Shown: piece after piece, positions 15,859-16,248 of the stretch | Position numbering within the stretch: the first letter of the stretch is position 1 | How the letters are laid out: each line of letters starts with the position of its first letter | Assembly: GCA_021768245.1 (NCBI GenBank) | Contig: JAETNO010000036.1 | Location: 1-16,248, forward strand | From: Bacteroidaceae bacterium | Lineage (GTDB): Bacteria; Bacteroidota; Bacteroidia; Bacteroidales; Muribaculaceae | DNA: 16,248 nucleotides | Direction of reading: 5' to 3' | The notes under the pieces: generated by a model | Told to the model about the DNA's origin: nothing | The model's input: the letters and a program-made list of their open reading frames with translations, nothing else | Databases searched by the model: none | Program-made: the position numbers and the translations under genes

Positions 15859-15889
15859 TTGCACAATTGAATATTTATCTCTAATTTTG
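15859..15889 (+). promoter_or_regulatory. Promoter of tRNA-Arg
   Basis: TTG at 15859-15861, a 20-nt spacer, and TAATTTTG at 15882-15889 form a housekeeping promoter. Transcription would begin near 15896, about 19 nt before the mature tRNA 5' end at 15915. It is divergent from the beta-barrel gene promoter. Confidence 0.75.
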
Positions 15890-15914
15890 CAGAGTCAAAA
15901 ATCGACAACACAAC

Positions 15915-15988
15915 GGCTCCTTAGCTCAACTGAATAGAGCATCTGACTACGGATCAGAAGGTTACAGGTTTGAATCCTGTAGGAGTCA
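15915..15988 (+). tRNA. tRNA-Arg, anticodon ACG
   Basis: A full cloverleaf of 74 nt can be drawn. The acceptor stem ggctcct pairs with aggagtc (one G-T pair at position 2). The D stem is gctc/gagc, the anticodon stem tctga/tcaga with loop ctacgga, and the T stem acagg/cctgt with loop tttgaat. The anticodon is ACG, so it reads CGN arginine codons after A34-to-inosine editing by TadA. The discriminator base is A. CCA is not encoded and must be added after transcription. A strong terminator follows immediately. Confidence 0.96.
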
Positions 15989-15996
15989 CAAATCTC

Positions 15997-16037
15997 AGGC
16001 AGACTTGATTCAAAATTGAATCAAGTCTGCCTCTTTA
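15997..16037 (+). terminator. Strong intrinsic terminator after tRNA-Arg
   Basis: Positions 15997-16012 (aggcagacttgattca) pair perfectly with 16017-16032 (tgaatcaagtctgcct), a 16-bp stem with a 4-nt loop (aaat), followed by ctttattg. It begins nine bases after the tRNA and should stop its transcript before the right-hand susC start at 16150. Confidence 0.88.
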
Positions 16038-16132
16038 TTGCCTGAAACAGCTCAAAAATCCCCGTGATTCACACCGGTTGCACACGGAAAACACCCGGAC
16101 AAGTGGCCACAGAAGGCCCCTGAGGCGGATTC

Positions 16133-16248
16133 TTACTTAACTACTAGGTATGAAAAAGCTGTTTCTACTACTTGTGGCAGTGATTACCCTGTCGCTTTCG
16201 GGTGCGGCCCAGAACCGCACCGTCAGCGGTACGGTCGTGGCTGCCGAG
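16133..16248. repeat. Right arm of 116-bp perfect inverted repeat
   Basis: Exact reverse complement of 1-116. It starts with ttacttaactactaggt, the 17 bp before the susC ATG, and runs to the window edge. The sequence to its left (16038-16132) has no similarity to the matching flank of the other arm, and no promoter-like TAnnTTTG box is seen in it. Confidence 0.97.
16150..16248 (+). CDS. SusC/RagA-type TonB-dependent outer membrane receptor, N-terminal fragment (right)
   Basis: The first 33 codons of a second SusC-like gene, cut by the window edge. The encoded peptide is identical to the left fragment: signal peptide MKKLFLLLVAVITLSLSGAA, then QNRTVSGTVV, the start of the carboxypeptidase-regulatory-like domain. 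The bodies of the two receptors lie outside the window and may differ. Unlike the left copy, its upstream DNA is GC-richer, lies just behind the tRNA terminator and lacks a recognisable promoter. It may therefore be silent in the present orientation, which is an inference. Confidence 0.75.
   Translation, partial: MKKLFLLLVAVITLSLSGAAQNRTVSGTVVAAE

Noticed and set aside
1..16248. Whole window as a transposon or prophage bounded by terminal inverted repeats
   Set aside because: The repeats are coding 5' ends of outward-facing receptor genes, no transposase, integrase or phage gene is present, and the contents are core biosynthetic genes.

Overview
The window looks like chromosomal DNA from a gut-type Bacteroidales bacterium, most likely Muribaculaceae. 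The genus-level guess is inference. The support is the trp gene order B-E-G-D-C-F-A, four promoters fitting the Bacteroidetes primary sigma consensus (TTG or TTTG, about 20 nt, TAnnTTTG), the lack of strong Shine-Dalgarno sites, and SusC-like signal-peptide starts at both ends.

Edges: positions 1-116 and 16133-16248 are perfect inverted copies of each other. Each holds the first 33 codons of a SusC/RagA-type TonB-dependent receptor plus 17 bp upstream, and the two genes point outward. Everything between is therefore flanked by a 116-bp perfect inverted repeat. This geometry would allow inversion of the ~16-kb block and exchange of the upstream regions of the two receptors. No recombinase gene is in the window.

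117-924: about 560 bp of AT-rich non-coding DNA, followed by a complete tryptophan attenuator. It has a promoter, a 20-residue leader peptide with tandem Trp codons, a 13-bp antiterminator pairing and a 12-bp terminator hairpin.

925-7504: complete tryptophan operon trpBEGDCFA, covering every step from chorismate to tryptophan.

7513-9546: a promoter starts a second unit, queF and queC (queuosine precursor preQ0/preQ1), followed by a membrane-anchored DUF5715-type protein with an M15-like peptidase signature.

9643-14984: a large AsmA-like envelope protein, a HAD phosphatase overlapping it by four bases, and aroB (3-dehydroquinate synthase). AroB acts early in the shikimate pathway that makes the chorismate used by TrpE/TrpG.

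14986-16036: a convergent outer-membrane beta-barrel gene with its own promoter, then a tRNA-Arg(ACG) gene with promoter and a strong terminator, immediately before the right-hand susC start.

The central genes are ordinary housekeeping genes. The noteworthy parts are the leader-peptide attenuator and the outward-facing susC inverted repeats.
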